A DNA stretch of 64,000 bases from Tardiphaga sp052076105 (GTDB taxonomy: Bacteria; Pseudomonadota; Alphaproteobacteria; Rhizobiales; Xanthobacteraceae). Every line of letters begins with the position of its first letter. Positions within the stretch are counted from its first letter, which is position 1. The stretch spans positions 5,270,001 through 5,334,000 of the forward strand of contig NZ_CP197245.1 of NCBI RefSeq assembly GCF_052076105.1, given 5' to 3'. Position numbers and translations under genes: made by a program. Under the pieces are notes generated by a model. That model was not told where the DNA came from. It saw only the letters and a program-made list of their open reading frames with translations, and ran no database searches. Positions 26,379-35,927 of this stretch are shown here, in pieces.

Positions 26379-27719
26379 ATGTCGCAAGTAAGATACGCAC
26401 CGCCAACCGAGGTCCCCGGCCTCGCCGCGCGACGGATTGCGGCGGATATTCTCGACGGCGTCTTGCACAAGCACCGGACCCTCGACGACCAGCTCGAAGG
26501 TGCGGCCGCCCATCCCGGCCTGAAAACGCTGTCTGACCGCGACCGCGCGCTGATGCGCCGTCTGGTTGCGACGATCCTTCGCCGGCTCGGCACGCTTGGG
26601 CACATCCTCTCCCGCCTGCTCGACCGCGGTGTTCCGACAGATGCACCGCGTGCGCAAAGCGCGCTCCTGATCGGCGCTGCTCAGATCCTCTGGATGGACG
26701 TGCCGGATCACGCTGCCGTCGACCTGTCGGTCCGCATGGTGCAATCCGATCGTAAGGCCGCGAAATATGCGGGGCTGGTCAATGCCGTGTTGCGGCGCTG
26801 CGCGCGTGAAGGCCAACCGCTCATCGACGAAGTGGCCGCCCAGACTCTCGACATCCCGCCATGGCTGATGGCGCGCTGGACGGCGCATTACGGCGAGACG
26901 ACCGCGAAGGAAGTGGCCGTGGCGCTGAGCTATGAGCCGTCGCTCGATCTCACTGTCAAATCCGAAGCCGATGCCTGGGCCACGCGCCTGCATGGCGAGG
27001 TACTCCCCACAGGCTCCGTCCGAACCCTGCTGCAGGGTTCGGTGACCATGCTGCCGGGCTTCAATGACGGCCAGTGGTGGGTACAGGACGCGGCGGCAGC
27101 ATTGCCAGCGCGGCTGTTCGGCGACCTCAAGGGCAAGCGCATCGTCGACCTCTGCGCCGCACCGGGCGGCAAGACCGCACAGCTGGTTCATGGCGGAGCG
27201 CAAGTCACTGCCGTGGATCGCTCGCCAAACCGGGTGGCGCGCCTGCGCGAGAATCTGGCGCGTCTGTCTCTGGAAGCCGAAACCGTCGTCGTCGACGGCA
27301 CCGAATATCCCGGCGAAGGCTTTGATGGCGTGTTGCTGGACGCGCCCTGCTCCTCCACCGGCACCATCCGGCGGCATCCCGACGTCGCCTGGCTGAAGCA
27401 GGACTCCGACATCGTCATGCTGACGGCGCTGCAGCGACGCCTGCTGCACAAGGCCGCTTCCATCCTGAAACCTGGCGGAACCCTAGTCTATTGCACCTGT
27501 TCGCTGGAGCTCGAAGAAGGTGAACAGGCCATCGCCGACCTGTTGGCCAAGGATTCCAGCATGCGCCGCGCCCCCGCCGACGCTAGCGAGGTGGCCGGCC
27601 TTGCCGAGATCGTCACCCCCGAGGGCGATCTGCGCACTTTGCCGAGCCATCTGCCCCATGCCGACCCCCGGCTCGGCGGGCTCGATGGCTTCTATGCGGC
27701 GCGACTGATTAAATCCTGA
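26379..27719 (+). CDS. rsmB: RsmB/NOP family 16S rRNA m5C methyltransferase
   Basis: A 446-residue protein with an N-terminal NusB-like RNA-binding domain (ARRIAADILDGVLHKHRTLDDQL, then YAGLVNAVLRRCAREG) and a C-terminal SAM domain. The latter has VDLCAAPGGKTAQL for SAM, LDAPCSSTGTIRRHPDVAW with the resolving Cys, and LVYCTCSLELEEGEQ with the nucleophile Cys. It probably methylates C967 of 16S rRNA. The order DUF1674, rsmB, heparinase-like, purH is that of related rhizobial genomes. A weak GTATGTCG context surrounds the ATG and no strong Shine-Dalgarno site is seen. Confidence 0.93.
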   Translation: MSQVRYAPPTEVPGLAARRIAADILDGVLHKHRTLDDQLEGAAAHPGLKTLSDRDRALMRRLVATILRRLGTLGHILSRLLDRGVPTDAPRAQSALLIGAAQILWMDVPDHAAVDLSVRMVQSDRKAAKYAGLVNAVLRRCAREGQPLIDEVAAQTLDIPPWLMARWTAHYGETTAKEVAVALSYEPSLDLTVKSEADAWATRLHGEVLPTGSVRTLLQGSVTMLPGFNDGQWWVQDAAAALPARLFGDLKGKRIVDLCAAPGGKTAQLVHGGAQVTAVDRSPNRVARLRENLARLSLEAETVVVDGTEYPGEGFDGVLLDAPCSSTGTIRRHPDVAWLKQDSDIVMLTALQRRLLHKAASILKPGGTLVYCTCSLELEEGEQAIADLLAKDSSMRRAPADASEVAGLAEIVTPEGDLRTLPSHLPHADPRLGGLDGFYAARLIKS

Positions 27720-27841
27720 TATTCACAGAGTAATCTCCCGATTCGCGAGGCTTCCACAGGGGGCCTCCTTGTACTGTGTGCGGACCGCGTTTCCGGCTAA
27801 AAGGATTCGCAACAAACCTTTCTCTCCAGTTCAAGGCGCGC

Positions 27842-29593
27842 GTGGTCGCTCATCGCAGACGTATCTCGAGGCTGATCCTCGGCCGCTTCGCGCGGAGTGC
27901 GATGTCGCGCGCGTCCGGCGGATCGGCCGCACTGGCGAGGTTGTGGCCCGGACGCACCGATCGCCTGATCATTGCGCCGCATGACCTGCGCACCACCGAC
28001 GCCACCCGCGCCGCCGAAATCTATGCGGGGCGCTTCGTCTTTGCCGGCAAGATCGTCACCTGTCACGGCCGCTCGATCTTCGATCTGGAACCGCCGTCGG
28101 AAGACTGGGAAGTCTCGCTGCTCGGCTTCGGCTGGCTACGGCATCTGCGCGCCGCCGACACTGCCATCACCCGCGCCAACGCCCGCTCGCTGATCGACGA
28201 CTGGATGTCGAATCCGTCGCGCAAGCGCCCGGTCGGACGCCGCGCCGACGTCATTGCCCGCCGCGTGATCTCGTTGCTATCGCAGGCACCGCTGGTGCTC
28301 GGCGATACCGACGGCAAATTCTATCGTCGTTATCTCCGCACACTCAGCCGCGAGATTCGCTCGCTACGCTACGCGCTGTCGCATGCACCCGACGGCGTGC
28401 CGAAACTGCAGGCGCTCATTGCGCTGTGTTACGCCTCGCTCTGCCTCGCCAATCAGGCACGCCACATCCGCACTGCCACGCGTAAACTGTCCGACGAATT
28501 ACAGCGCCAGATTCTCCCGGATGGCGGGCATATCTCGCGCAATCCGGGCGCGCTGATCGAATTGCTGATCGACCTCCTACCGCTGCGGCAGACCTTTGCT
28601 GCCCGCAACATCGCACCGCCCCCGGCGCTGCTGAACGCCATCGACCGCATGATGCCGATGTTGCGGTTCTTCCGTCACGGCGATGGCTCGTTCGCGCTGT
28701 TCAACGGCATGAGCAATGCGCCGTCGCATCTGCTGGCGACACTGCTGGCCTATGACGACACCCATGGCGTGCCGATGGCACATATGCCGCATACAGGCTT
28801 CCAACGCCTCGAAGCCGGACAGATGACCGTGATCATCGACACCGGTCCACCGCCGCCGCCGAGTGTCAGCCACGATGCTCATGCCGGCACGTTGTCGTTT
28901 GAACTCTCCTCCGGCCCAAGCCGCATCGTCGTCAATTGCGGGATGCCGTCGACCGGACGTGACAACTGGCGTGCTTTCGCGCGTGGCACGCCCGCGCATT
29001 CGACCATGACCTATCACAACACCTCGTCGTGCCAGTTCATCGAGCGCGGCGCGATGAAGAAGTTTCTGCAAGGCGCACCGATCGTCAACGGTCCGCATGT
29101 GGTCGAGAGCTATCGCGAGATCACCTCAAGTGGCACCGTGCTGACTACGTCGCATGACGGCTACCACCCGCGTTTTGGCGTCACCCATCGGCGCGTGCTG
29201 ATGATCTCCGAGGACGGCTCGAAACTCGAAGGCGAAGACATCGTGGCGGCCGCCCCCGGGGCGCGGCTCAAGGGCAGCAATACCGACTACGCCCTGCGCT
29301 TCCATCTGCATCCGTCCGTGAAGGCCAGCCGGCTCAGCGACGCCCGCGGCGTCATGCTGGTACTGCCGAACCGCGACGTCTGGACCTTCGAGGCCCTCGA
29401 CGACAAGGTCGAACTCGAGGACAGCGTGTTCCTGGCCGGCAATGACGGGCCGCGCCGGACGGCTCAGATCGTAATCCACCAGAACGCCCAGCAGACCTCC
29501 AGCATTCGCTGGAGCTTTGCCCGCTCGGCCTCCTCGCCGTCGCAGACCACGGCCCGCCGCAATGCCCGCCGCGAGCCTGAATTACCGTTGTAA
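27842..29593 (+). CDS. Heparinase II/III family protein
   Basis: A protein of about 583 residues with an N-terminal alpha/alpha toroid (DWMSNPSRKRPVGRRADVIARRVISLLSQAP, FYRRYLRTLSREIRSLRYAL, DGGHISRNPGALIELLIDLLPLR) and a C-terminal heparinase II/III beta domain (GFQRLEAGQMTVIIDTG, FELSSGPSRIVVNCGMP, HSTMTYHNTSSCQF). The family comprises polysaccharide lyases for uronate-containing glycans; the substrate here is unknown. I chose the GTG at 27842 because the preceding codons (CTA, AAA, GGA, ACA, TCT) are unlike the rest of the gene, and AAGG lies 5 bases upstream. An earlier GTG at 27776 would add 22 residues. purH follows. Confidence 0.85.
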   Translation: MVAHRRRISRLILGRFARSAMSRASGGSAALARLWPGRTDRLIIAPHDLRTTDATRAAEIYAGRFVFAGKIVTCHGRSIFDLEPPSEDWEVSLLGFGWLRHLRAADTAITRANARSLIDDWMSNPSRKRPVGRRADVIARRVISLLSQAPLVLGDTDGKFYRRYLRTLSREIRSLRYALSHAPDGVPKLQALIALCYASLCLANQARHIRTATRKLSDELQRQILPDGGHISRNPGALIELLIDLLPLRQTFAARNIAPPPALLNAIDRMMPMLRFFRHGDGSFALFNGMSNAPSHLLATLLAYDDTHGVPMAHMPHTGFQRLEAGQMTVIIDTGPPPPPSVSHDAHAGTLSFELSSGPSRIVVNCGMPSTGRDNWRAFARGTPAHSTMTYHNTSSCQFIERGAMKKFLQGAPIVNGPHVVESYREITSSGTVLTTSHDGYHPRFGVTHRRVLMISEDGSKLEGEDIVAAAPGARLKGSNTDYALRFHLHPSVKASRLSDARGVMLVLPNRDVWTFEALDDKVELEDSVFLAGNDGPRRTAQIVIHQNAQQTSSIRWSFARSASSPSQTTARRNARREPELPL

Positions 29594-29693
29594 ATCAGGC
29601 ATTCACGACGAAATTGCTGGCATGCAAGCCCTTGCGGTTTCTTGCACCGCGAAACCATGCTACGCGGCGGTCTTCTCCCACGGGATACGCATC

Positions 29694-31286
29694 ATGACCG
29701 ACCATCCGCGCAAGGTTACCCGCGCTCTATTGTCCGTTTCCGATAAGTCCGGGCTGATCGAATTTGCGCGGGCGCTGTCCGCTCACGGCATCGATCTCGT
29801 CTCCACCGGCGGTACCGCCAAGGCGATTGCCGCAGCGGGCCTGAAGGTCTCCGACGTGTCCGATCTCACCGGCTTCCCGGAAATGATGGATGGCCGGGTC
29901 AAGACGCTGCATCCCAAGGTCCATGGCGGCCTGCTCGCGATCCGCGACAATCCCGAACACAGGAAGGCGATGAAGGATCACGACATTTCGCAGATCGATC
30001 TGCTCGTCGTGAACCTCTACCCGTTCGAGGAGACCGTCGCGAAGAACGCCTCCTATGAGGATTGTATCGAGAACATCGACATCGGCGGTCCGGCCATGAT
30101 CCGCGCAGCCTCCAAGAACCATGACGATGTCACGGTCGTCGTTGAGCCCTCTGACTATCAGTCAGTGCTGGACGAACTTGCCACCAACAAGGGCGCGACC
30201 ACGCTGACGCTGCGCCGCCGTCTGGCAGCCAAGGCCTATGCCCGCACCGCCGCCTATGACGCCGCGATCTCGAACTGGTTTGCCGATCAGCTCAAAATCG
30301 ATGCGCCGGATTTCCGGGCCGTCGGCGGCAAGCTCGTCGAAGCGCTGCGTTATGGCGAGAACCCGCATCAGACCGCTGCGTTCTATCGCACGCCCGAACT
30401 GCGCCCCGGCGTATCCTCGGCGCGGCAGGTGCAGGGCAAGCAGCTGTCCTACAACAATATCAACGACACCGACGCGGCCTATGAGGCGATCGCCGAGTTC
30501 GATCCCAAGCGCACCGCGGCCTGTGTCATCGTCAAACACGCCAATCCTTGCGGCGTCGCCGAAGGCAGCAGCCTGGTCGAGGCCTATCGCAAGGCACTAG
30601 CCTGCGATTCCACCTCGGCATTCGGCGGCATCGTTGCGCTGAACAAGACGCTCGATGCGGACACCGCACGCGTGATTACGGAAATCTTCACCGAAGTGAT
30701 CGTGGCGCCCGACGCCACCGAGGAAGCCATCGCCATCGTCGCCGCGAAGAAGACCTTGCGCCTGCTGCTGGCCGGTGCATTGCCGGATCCGCGCGCGCCA
30801 GGCTTTACCGCCAAAACCGTGGCCGGCGGCATGCTGATCCAGAGCCGCGACAATGCCGTTGTCGACGACATGGTGCTGAAGGCCGTGACCAAGCGTCAGC
30901 CGACCGATGCCGAACTGCGCGATCTCAAATTTGCATTCCGCGTGGCCAAGCACATCAAGTCGAACACCATCGTCTATGCCAAGGACCTCGCCACTGTCGG
31001 TATCGGCGCCGGCCAGATGAGCCGCATCGATTCCGCACGCATCGCCGCCCGCAAGGCGCAAGATGCTGCCGCCGAGATGAAGCTCGCCGAGCCGATGACC
31101 AAGGGATCGGTCGTCGCATCAGACGCGTTTTTCCCGTTCGCCGATGGCTTGCTGGTTGCCATCGAGGCCGGAGCCACCGCGGTGATCCAGCCCGGCGGTT
31201 CGGTGCGCGACGATGAAGTGATCAAGGCGGCCGATGATGCCGGGATCGCCATGGTGTTCACCGGCGTCCGCCACTTCAAGCACTGA
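29694..31286 (+). CDS. purH: Bifunctional AICAR transformylase / IMP cyclohydrolase
   Basis: A 530-residue enzyme catalysing the last two steps of IMP synthesis. The N-terminal MGS-like cyclohydrolase domain has RALLSVSDKSGLIEFARAL, STGGTAKAIAAAGL and MDGRVKTLHPKVHGGLL. The C-terminal transformylase domain has RYGENPHQTAAFY, the Lys-His pair in VIVKHANPCGVAEG, and SDAFFPFADG. The ATG at 29694 starts TDHPRKVTRALLSV; longer readings overlap the preceding gene's low-complexity end. It is convergent with the MFS gene, with 12 bases between stops. Confidence 0.97.
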   Translation: MTDHPRKVTRALLSVSDKSGLIEFARALSAHGIDLVSTGGTAKAIAAAGLKVSDVSDLTGFPEMMDGRVKTLHPKVHGGLLAIRDNPEHRKAMKDHDISQIDLLVVNLYPFEETVAKNASYEDCIENIDIGGPAMIRAASKNHDDVTVVVEPSDYQSVLDELATNKGATTLTLRRRLAAKAYARTAAYDAAISNWFADQLKIDAPDFRAVGGKLVEALRYGENPHQTAAFYRTPELRPGVSSARQVQGKQLSYNNINDTDAAYEAIAEFDPKRTAACVIVKHANPCGVAEGSSLVEAYRKALACDSTSAFGGIVALNKTLDADTARVITEIFTEVIVAPDATEEAIAIVAAKKTLRLLLAGALPDPRAPGFTAKTVAGGMLIQSRDNAVVDDMVLKAVTKRQPTDAELRDLKFAFRVAKHIKSNTIVYAKDLATVGIGAGQMSRIDSARIAARKAQDAAAEMKLAEPMTKGSVVASDAFFPFADGLLVAIEAGATAVIQPGGSVRDDEVIKAADDAGIAMVFTGVRHFKH

Positions 31287-31298
31287 GGCTTTTGAGGC

Positions 31299-32690
31299 TC
31301 AGGCTTCCCGCACCCGCCCGAGCAAGCCGAGGCCTCCGACGAAGAACAGCACCAGCACCGCCATGCCAGCCTTCTGGCTGGCGGTGACTGCGGTGACGAA
31401 GCCGATCAGCAACGGCCCCATGAAGGACGTCACCTTCCCGGTCAACGCGAACAATCCGAAGAACTGCGCGATGCGGTCCTGAGGCGCCAACCGAATCAGC
31501 AGTGTGCGGGATGCCGCCTGCAGCGGGCCGCCGGCCATGCCGATCAGGCAACCCAGCAAAAGATAAGCCTTCTCTGCCGGCGCTACGAACAACCCGCCGC
31601 CAGGCACCGGTGGTGTAACCTTGATGAAGAAGATGGTTTCGCGATCGATCAGCAGGATCGCGATGATCGAGGTCAGCAGCAGCAGGATGCTCCCGGTGAT
31701 TACGCGCTTCGGCCCCAGCGCATCGTCGAGCTTGCCGCCGATGAAGGCGCCGAACGTTCCGGCAACGGCGAGGATGATGCCGAACGTTCCGATCTGAATC
31801 GTATTCCAGCCGAACGTACCGGCCGCATAGATGCCACCGAAAGCAAACAGCGACACCAGCCCGTCGGTATAGATCATGTTGGCGATCAGGAACGCCATCA
31901 TCGAGCGATGCTTCGGCAATTCACTTAGCGTGTGCCTGAGATCGGTCAGACCTGCACGCACAGCGTGACCGGGCGAAACCTTCGCAGGAAAATCCGGCGT
32001 CAGCAGAAACATCGGCAGCACGAAGACGACGAACCACAGACCCGACAGCGGCGCCGAAATGCGATCGCCCTGGAACGTCGCGGGATCGAGGCCGAGGATA
32101 GGGACCAGACCGAACAGCGTGCGCCCCGTCGTTGGATTCGCAGCCATGAAGCCGAGCACGATGATGAGGCTGAGAATACCGCCGACATAGCCGAGCGCCC
32201 AGCCGGAGCCGGACAGGCGACCGATTTTATCCGGCGGCACCAGCGTCGGCATCATCGCATTGTTGAACACGGTCGCGAATTCCACACCGATGGTCGCAAA
32301 ACCATACGCGATCAGCAGAGGCAGAATAATCGAGGGATCGCCGGGCTTGCCGATCCACATGATGCAGGCACCGATCACGAAGATTGCGCCGAAGCCTGCG
32401 ATCCACGGCTTGCGGCGGCCGCTCGCATCGGCAATCGCGCCGAGGATCGGCGATGCCAGCGCGATGATCAACCCGGCCGCGGCGGTGGCAAAGCCCCACA
32501 GGGATTGTCCGGTCGCAGCATCGGATGCCACACGCGTGGCGAAATAGGGCGCGAAGACGAAGGTTGTAATGAGACTGAAGTAAGGCTGGGCCGCCCAGTC
32601 AAAAAACATCCAGCTGATCACCGCAGAGCGCGGTGGATAGGTCTTTGGCGCCGCTGTCACAGAGGCTGATGAAGCGGCGGCGACCGCCAT
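31299..32690 (-). CDS. MFS transporter, UMF1/Atg22-like
   Basis: A 463-residue membrane carrier with about 12 hydrophobic segments. Near the start it has ISWMFFDWAAQPYFSLITTFVFAPYF, characteristic of the UMF1 (unknown major facilitator 1) family related to vacuolar effluxer Atg22. SPILGAIADASGRRKPWIAGF is the MFS A-like loop, and GTFGAFIGGKLDDALGPKRV the repeat of it. The substrate is not known. The ATG at 32690 is preferred; the open frame to 32744 adds 18 residues without membrane or family features. It diverges from the gamma-glutamyltransferase gene. Confidence 0.87.
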   Translation of the reverse strand: MAVAAASSASVTAAPKTYPPRSAVISWMFFDWAAQPYFSLITTFVFAPYFATRVASDAATGQSLWGFATAAAGLIIALASPILGAIADASGRRKPWIAGFGAIFVIGACIMWIGKPGDPSIILPLLIAYGFATIGVEFATVFNNAMMPTLVPPDKIGRLSGSGWALGYVGGILSLIIVLGFMAANPTTGRTLFGLVPILGLDPATFQGDRISAPLSGLWFVVFVLPMFLLTPDFPAKVSPGHAVRAGLTDLRHTLSELPKHRSMMAFLIANMIYTDGLVSLFAFGGIYAAGTFGWNTIQIGTFGIILAVAGTFGAFIGGKLDDALGPKRVITGSILLLLTSIIAILLIDRETIFFIKVTPPVPGGGLFVAPAEKAYLLLGCLIGMAGGPLQAASRTLLIRLAPQDRIAQFFGLFALTGKVTSFMGPLLIGFVTAVTASQKAGMAVLVLFFVGGLGLLGRVREA

Positions 32691-32796
32691 GCGTGGTATC
32701 CCCCGCGAATCACAGAGTGTTGTCTCGTACGTTTCACAAGCCATATAGCATTCGAGACGGCGATGCGATCATGTCCGCTGTCAGCCGGAGTGATCG

Positions 32797-34542
32797 ATGG
32801 CACCGTTTGCTTTCCTGCGTTGTACCTGCGTCGCAGCACTCGCATTTATACTCGTCGTCCCGGCATCGACAAACGCGCAGCAGGCGCGTGACATCTATAC
32901 CCCCGCACCACCTGGCACGCTCAAGCCCATAGCTGGCAAGCATGGCATGGTCGTCGCCCAGGAAAAGATTTCCGCCAAGATCGGCGCGGATGTCATGGCG
33001 CGCGGCGGGAACGCCATCGACGCTGCGGTTGCGACAGGCTTTGCCATGGCGGTGACTTACCCCCGCGCCGGCAACATCGGCGGCGGCGGTTTCATGGTGA
33101 TCCACACAGCCTCCGGCGAAGACGTCACCATCGACTACCGCGAGACCGCGCCGGCGGCTGCCACCCGCAACATGTTTCTCGGCAGCGACGGCAAGCCGGA
33201 CACGGCGAAATCCCGCGATTCCGCTTTGGGCATCGGCATCCCCGGCACGGTGGCGGGACTTGCGCTGGCGCTGGAGAAATATGGCTCCGGCCGGTTCACG
33301 CTGTCGGATCTGCTACAGCCCGCGATTGCTCTAGCGCGCGACGGCTTCGTCCTGACTGACGATGGCGCGGATACGCTGCCGGATTGGCACAGGCGCCTGG
33401 CGCGCTGGCCGACAACAAAGAAGATCTTTTCGCGTGACGACGGCACCTCACTACGCGAGGGCGACCGGTTGATCCAGACAGATCTCGCGACAACGCTCAC
33501 GGCGATTGCCGCACAGGGACCGCGCGGCTTCTATGAAGGCCCCGTCGCCGAGAAACTGGTCAGCGGCATCAATGCCGCAGGCGGCATCTTCACGGCAGAC
33601 GACCTCAAGACCTATCAGCCCGTGGTCCGCACGCCGGTCCGCGGCAGCTATCGCGGCTATGACATCATCTCGATGCCGCTGCCATCGTCCGGCGGAACCG
33701 TGCTGCTGGAGACGCTGAATATTCTTGAAGGCTTTCCGATGAGCGATATGCGGCAGGCCTCCGCACCGTCGCTGCATCTGCTGATCGAGGCCATGAAGCG
33801 CGCTTATGCGGATCGCGCGCGCTATCTGGGCGATCCTGCTTTTGTCAACGCGCCGATCGCGACGCTGACCTCGAAGAACTACGCCGCCGGGCAGCGCGCC
33901 TCGATTGATCCCAACAAGGCAACGCCGTGGACGGATGCCCTCTCGGCCGTACTGCCCCGCGAAGGACAAAACACCACGCATTACTCGGTGGTCGACAGCG
34001 CCGGCAATGCGGTGAGCAACACCTACACGCTGAATTTCAGCTATGGCGTCGGCCTGATTGCCGATGGCACCGGTGTATTGCTCAACAACGAGCTCGACGA
34101 CTTCACCGCGGCACCGGGTGCATCCAATGCCTATGGACTTGTCGGCTTCGAAGCCAACCTGCCCGGCCCCGGCAAGCGACCGCTGTCATCGATGTCGCCG
34201 ACCATCGTGCTGAAGGACGGCAAGCCAGTGCTCGTCACCGGCTCGCCCGGCGGCAGCCGCATCATCTCGACGGTGCTGCAGGTGATCGTCAATGTGATCG
34301 ACTACAGAATGGATGTGATGTCGGCCGTTGCGACCTCTCGCCTGCATCACCAGTGGCTGCCGGATGAAGTGCGCATCGAACGCGGCTTCAGCGAAGAGAC
34401 TCTCAATGCCCTGCGTGCCATGGGCCACAAGGTGGTCGAGCCGATGGGCCAGACTTCGGCCAATTCTATTCTCGTGACGCCAGACGGCTTGCTTGGCGCT
34501 CCTGATCCGCGTACGCGTGGCGCTGAGGCATCTGGATACTGA
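32797..34542 (+). CDS. ggt: Gamma-glutamyltransferase
   Basis: A 581-residue periplasmic enzyme that cleaves the gamma-glutamyl bond of glutathione and related compounds. A signal peptide (FAFLRCTCVAALAFILVVPASTNA) precedes the large-subunit motifs GKHGMVVAQEKISAKIGADVMARGGNAIDAAVATGF and NIGGGGFMVIHTA. Self-cleavage should occur before Thr in NTTHYSVVDSAGNAVSNTYTLN, which opens the small subunit; LNNELDDF and TGSPGGSRII follow. Both halves look intact. The MFS gene at 34623 begins 80 bases downstream and may be co-transcribed. Confidence 0.95.
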   Translation: MAPFAFLRCTCVAALAFILVVPASTNAQQARDIYTPAPPGTLKPIAGKHGMVVAQEKISAKIGADVMARGGNAIDAAVATGFAMAVTYPRAGNIGGGGFMVIHTASGEDVTIDYRETAPAAATRNMFLGSDGKPDTAKSRDSALGIGIPGTVAGLALALEKYGSGRFTLSDLLQPAIALARDGFVLTDDGADTLPDWHRRLARWPTTKKIFSRDDGTSLREGDRLIQTDLATTLTAIAAQGPRGFYEGPVAEKLVSGINAAGGIFTADDLKTYQPVVRTPVRGSYRGYDIISMPLPSSGGTVLLETLNILEGFPMSDMRQASAPSLHLLIEAMKRAYADRARYLGDPAFVNAPIATLTSKNYAAGQRASIDPNKATPWTDALSAVLPREGQNTTHYSVVDSAGNAVSNTYTLNFSYGVGLIADGTGVLLNNELDDFTAAPGASNAYGLVGFEANLPGPGKRPLSSMSPTIVLKDGKPVLVTGSPGGSRIISTVLQVIVNVIDYRMDVMSAVATSRLHHQWLPDEVRIERGFSEETLNALRAMGHKVVEPMGQTSANSILVTPDGLLGAPDPRTRGAEASGY

Positions 34543-34622
34543 CGTCCAATAACACATCCGATGCCCCCAGGGGCGCGCGGGTGAGCGTCCCCGAACCAAG
34601 ACGACAAACGGGGGAAACAATC

Positions 34623-35927
34623 ATGAGCGGCAACCGACCAACCGATTCCGGCGCCATCGAGCGCGCGGAGATCGAAGACACCAGCCTTCTGGCCTTCTAT
34701 CGCGACATGAAGCCGCCGGAGCGCCGCACGTTCTGGGCTTGCGCGACGGGCTGGGCGCTCGATGGCATGGACTTCATGATCTATCCGCTGGTGATCGGCA
34801 CCATCATCGTGATGTGGAAGGTCGATCCCGGCACCGCCGGCCTCGCTGGCACCGTAACACTTCTTGCCTCCGCGATCGGCGGCTGGCTCGGTGGCTATCT
34901 CGCCGACCGTATCGGCCGCGTGCGTACGCTGCAGCTGACAATCCTGTGGTTCTCATTCTTCTCGCTGATCTGTGCCTTCGTGCAGAATTTCGATCAGCTG
35001 CTGGTGGCGCGTGCGCTGCTCGGCATCGGCTTCGGCGGTGAATGGGCTGCAGGCGCGGTGCTGATGGGCGAAGCGATCCGCCCGCAATATCGCGGTCGCG
35101 CAGTCGGTTCTGTGCAGTCCGGCTGGGCGATCGGTTGGGGTCTCGCCGTGCTGTCACAAGCAATCCTGTTCTCATGGCTGCCGCCAGAGACGGCCTGGCG
35201 CTGGATGTTTGCTATCGGCGCGCTGCCGGCTTTGCTGGTGCTGTATCTGCGCCGCTACGTCGAAGAACCGGTCATCGCCGCGGAGACCCGCGCCAAGCAG
35301 AACGCCAGCGGCGATCGGCCCAAGCTCAGCGAAATCTTCGCCGGCCCGATGCTGAAGACCACGATCCTTGCGTCGCTCGCTGCGACCGGTTGCCAGGGTG
35401 GCTATTACGCCATCACCTTCTGGGTGCCGCGCTTTCTCACCACCGAGCGCAAGCTGTCGATCGTCTCATCGACAGGTTATCTCTCGGCACTGATCATCGG
35501 CTCCTTCGTCGGCTATCTCGTCGGCGCCTGGCTCGCCGACCGCATCGGCCGCCGCAACCTGTTCCTGACCTTCTCGCTCGGCGCCATCGCTGTCATCCTG
35601 ATCTACACACAGGTGACGCTCACCAACGAGGTGCTGTGGATCCTCGGCTTCCCGCTCGGCTTCTTTGCGTCGGGTTACTTCTCCGGCATGGGCGCATTCC
35701 TCACGGAACTCTATCCAACGCGTCTGCGCGGATCGGGCCAAGGCTTCTGCTACAACTTCGGCCGTGGCATAGGCGCCCTGTTCCCGTTCCTGGTCGGCGC
35801 CCTGTCCAACACCACCAGCCTCGGCAACGCCATCGCGATCTTCGCCGTGCTGGCTTATGGCCTGTTCTTCCTTGCAGCTTTTGCACTGCCTGAGACTCGC
35901 GGACGTATTCTCTATGCAGACGCCTGA
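34623..35927 (+). CDS. MFS transporter, aromatic-acid/sialate:H+ symporter-like
   Basis: A 434-residue carrier with 12 membrane segments. It begins with a cytoplasmic stretch, then FWACATGWALDGMDFMIYPLVIGTIIVMW, where the membrane Asp is typical of the AAHS/sialate (NanT-like) branch of MFS. The conserved loops are GYLADRIGRVRTLQLT and AWLADRIGRRNLFLTF, plus GFGGEWAAGAVLMGEAI. AAHS members import aromatic acids; the gene overlaps by 14 bases with a LigI-like amidohydrolase, which supports uptake of an aromatic-pathway lactone or acid. GGGGGAAA lies 7-14 bases before the ATG. Confidence 0.88.
   Translation: MSGNRPTDSGAIERAEIEDTSLLAFYRDMKPPERRTFWACATGWALDGMDFMIYPLVIGTIIVMWKVDPGTAGLAGTVTLLASAIGGWLGGYLADRIGRVRTLQLTILWFSFFSLICAFVQNFDQLLVARALLGIGFGGEWAAGAVLMGEAIRPQYRGRAVGSVQSGWAIGWGLAVLSQAILFSWLPPETAWRWMFAIGALPALLVLYLRRYVEEPVIAAETRAKQNASGDRPKLSEIFAGPMLKTTILASLAATGCQGGYYAITFWVPRFLTTERKLSIVSSTGYLSALIIGSFVGYLVGAWLADRIGRRNLFLTFSLGAIAVILIYTQVTLTNEVLWILGFPLGFFASGYFSGMGAFLTELYPTRLRGSGQGFCYNFGRGIGALFPFLVGALSNTTSLGNAIAIFAVLAYGLFFLAAFALPETRGRILYADA

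Noticed and set aside
32720..32760. GTCTCG...CGAGAC inverted repeat between the MFS and ggt genes
   Set aside because: Arms of only six bases with a 25-base spacer are expected by chance in GC-rich DNA.
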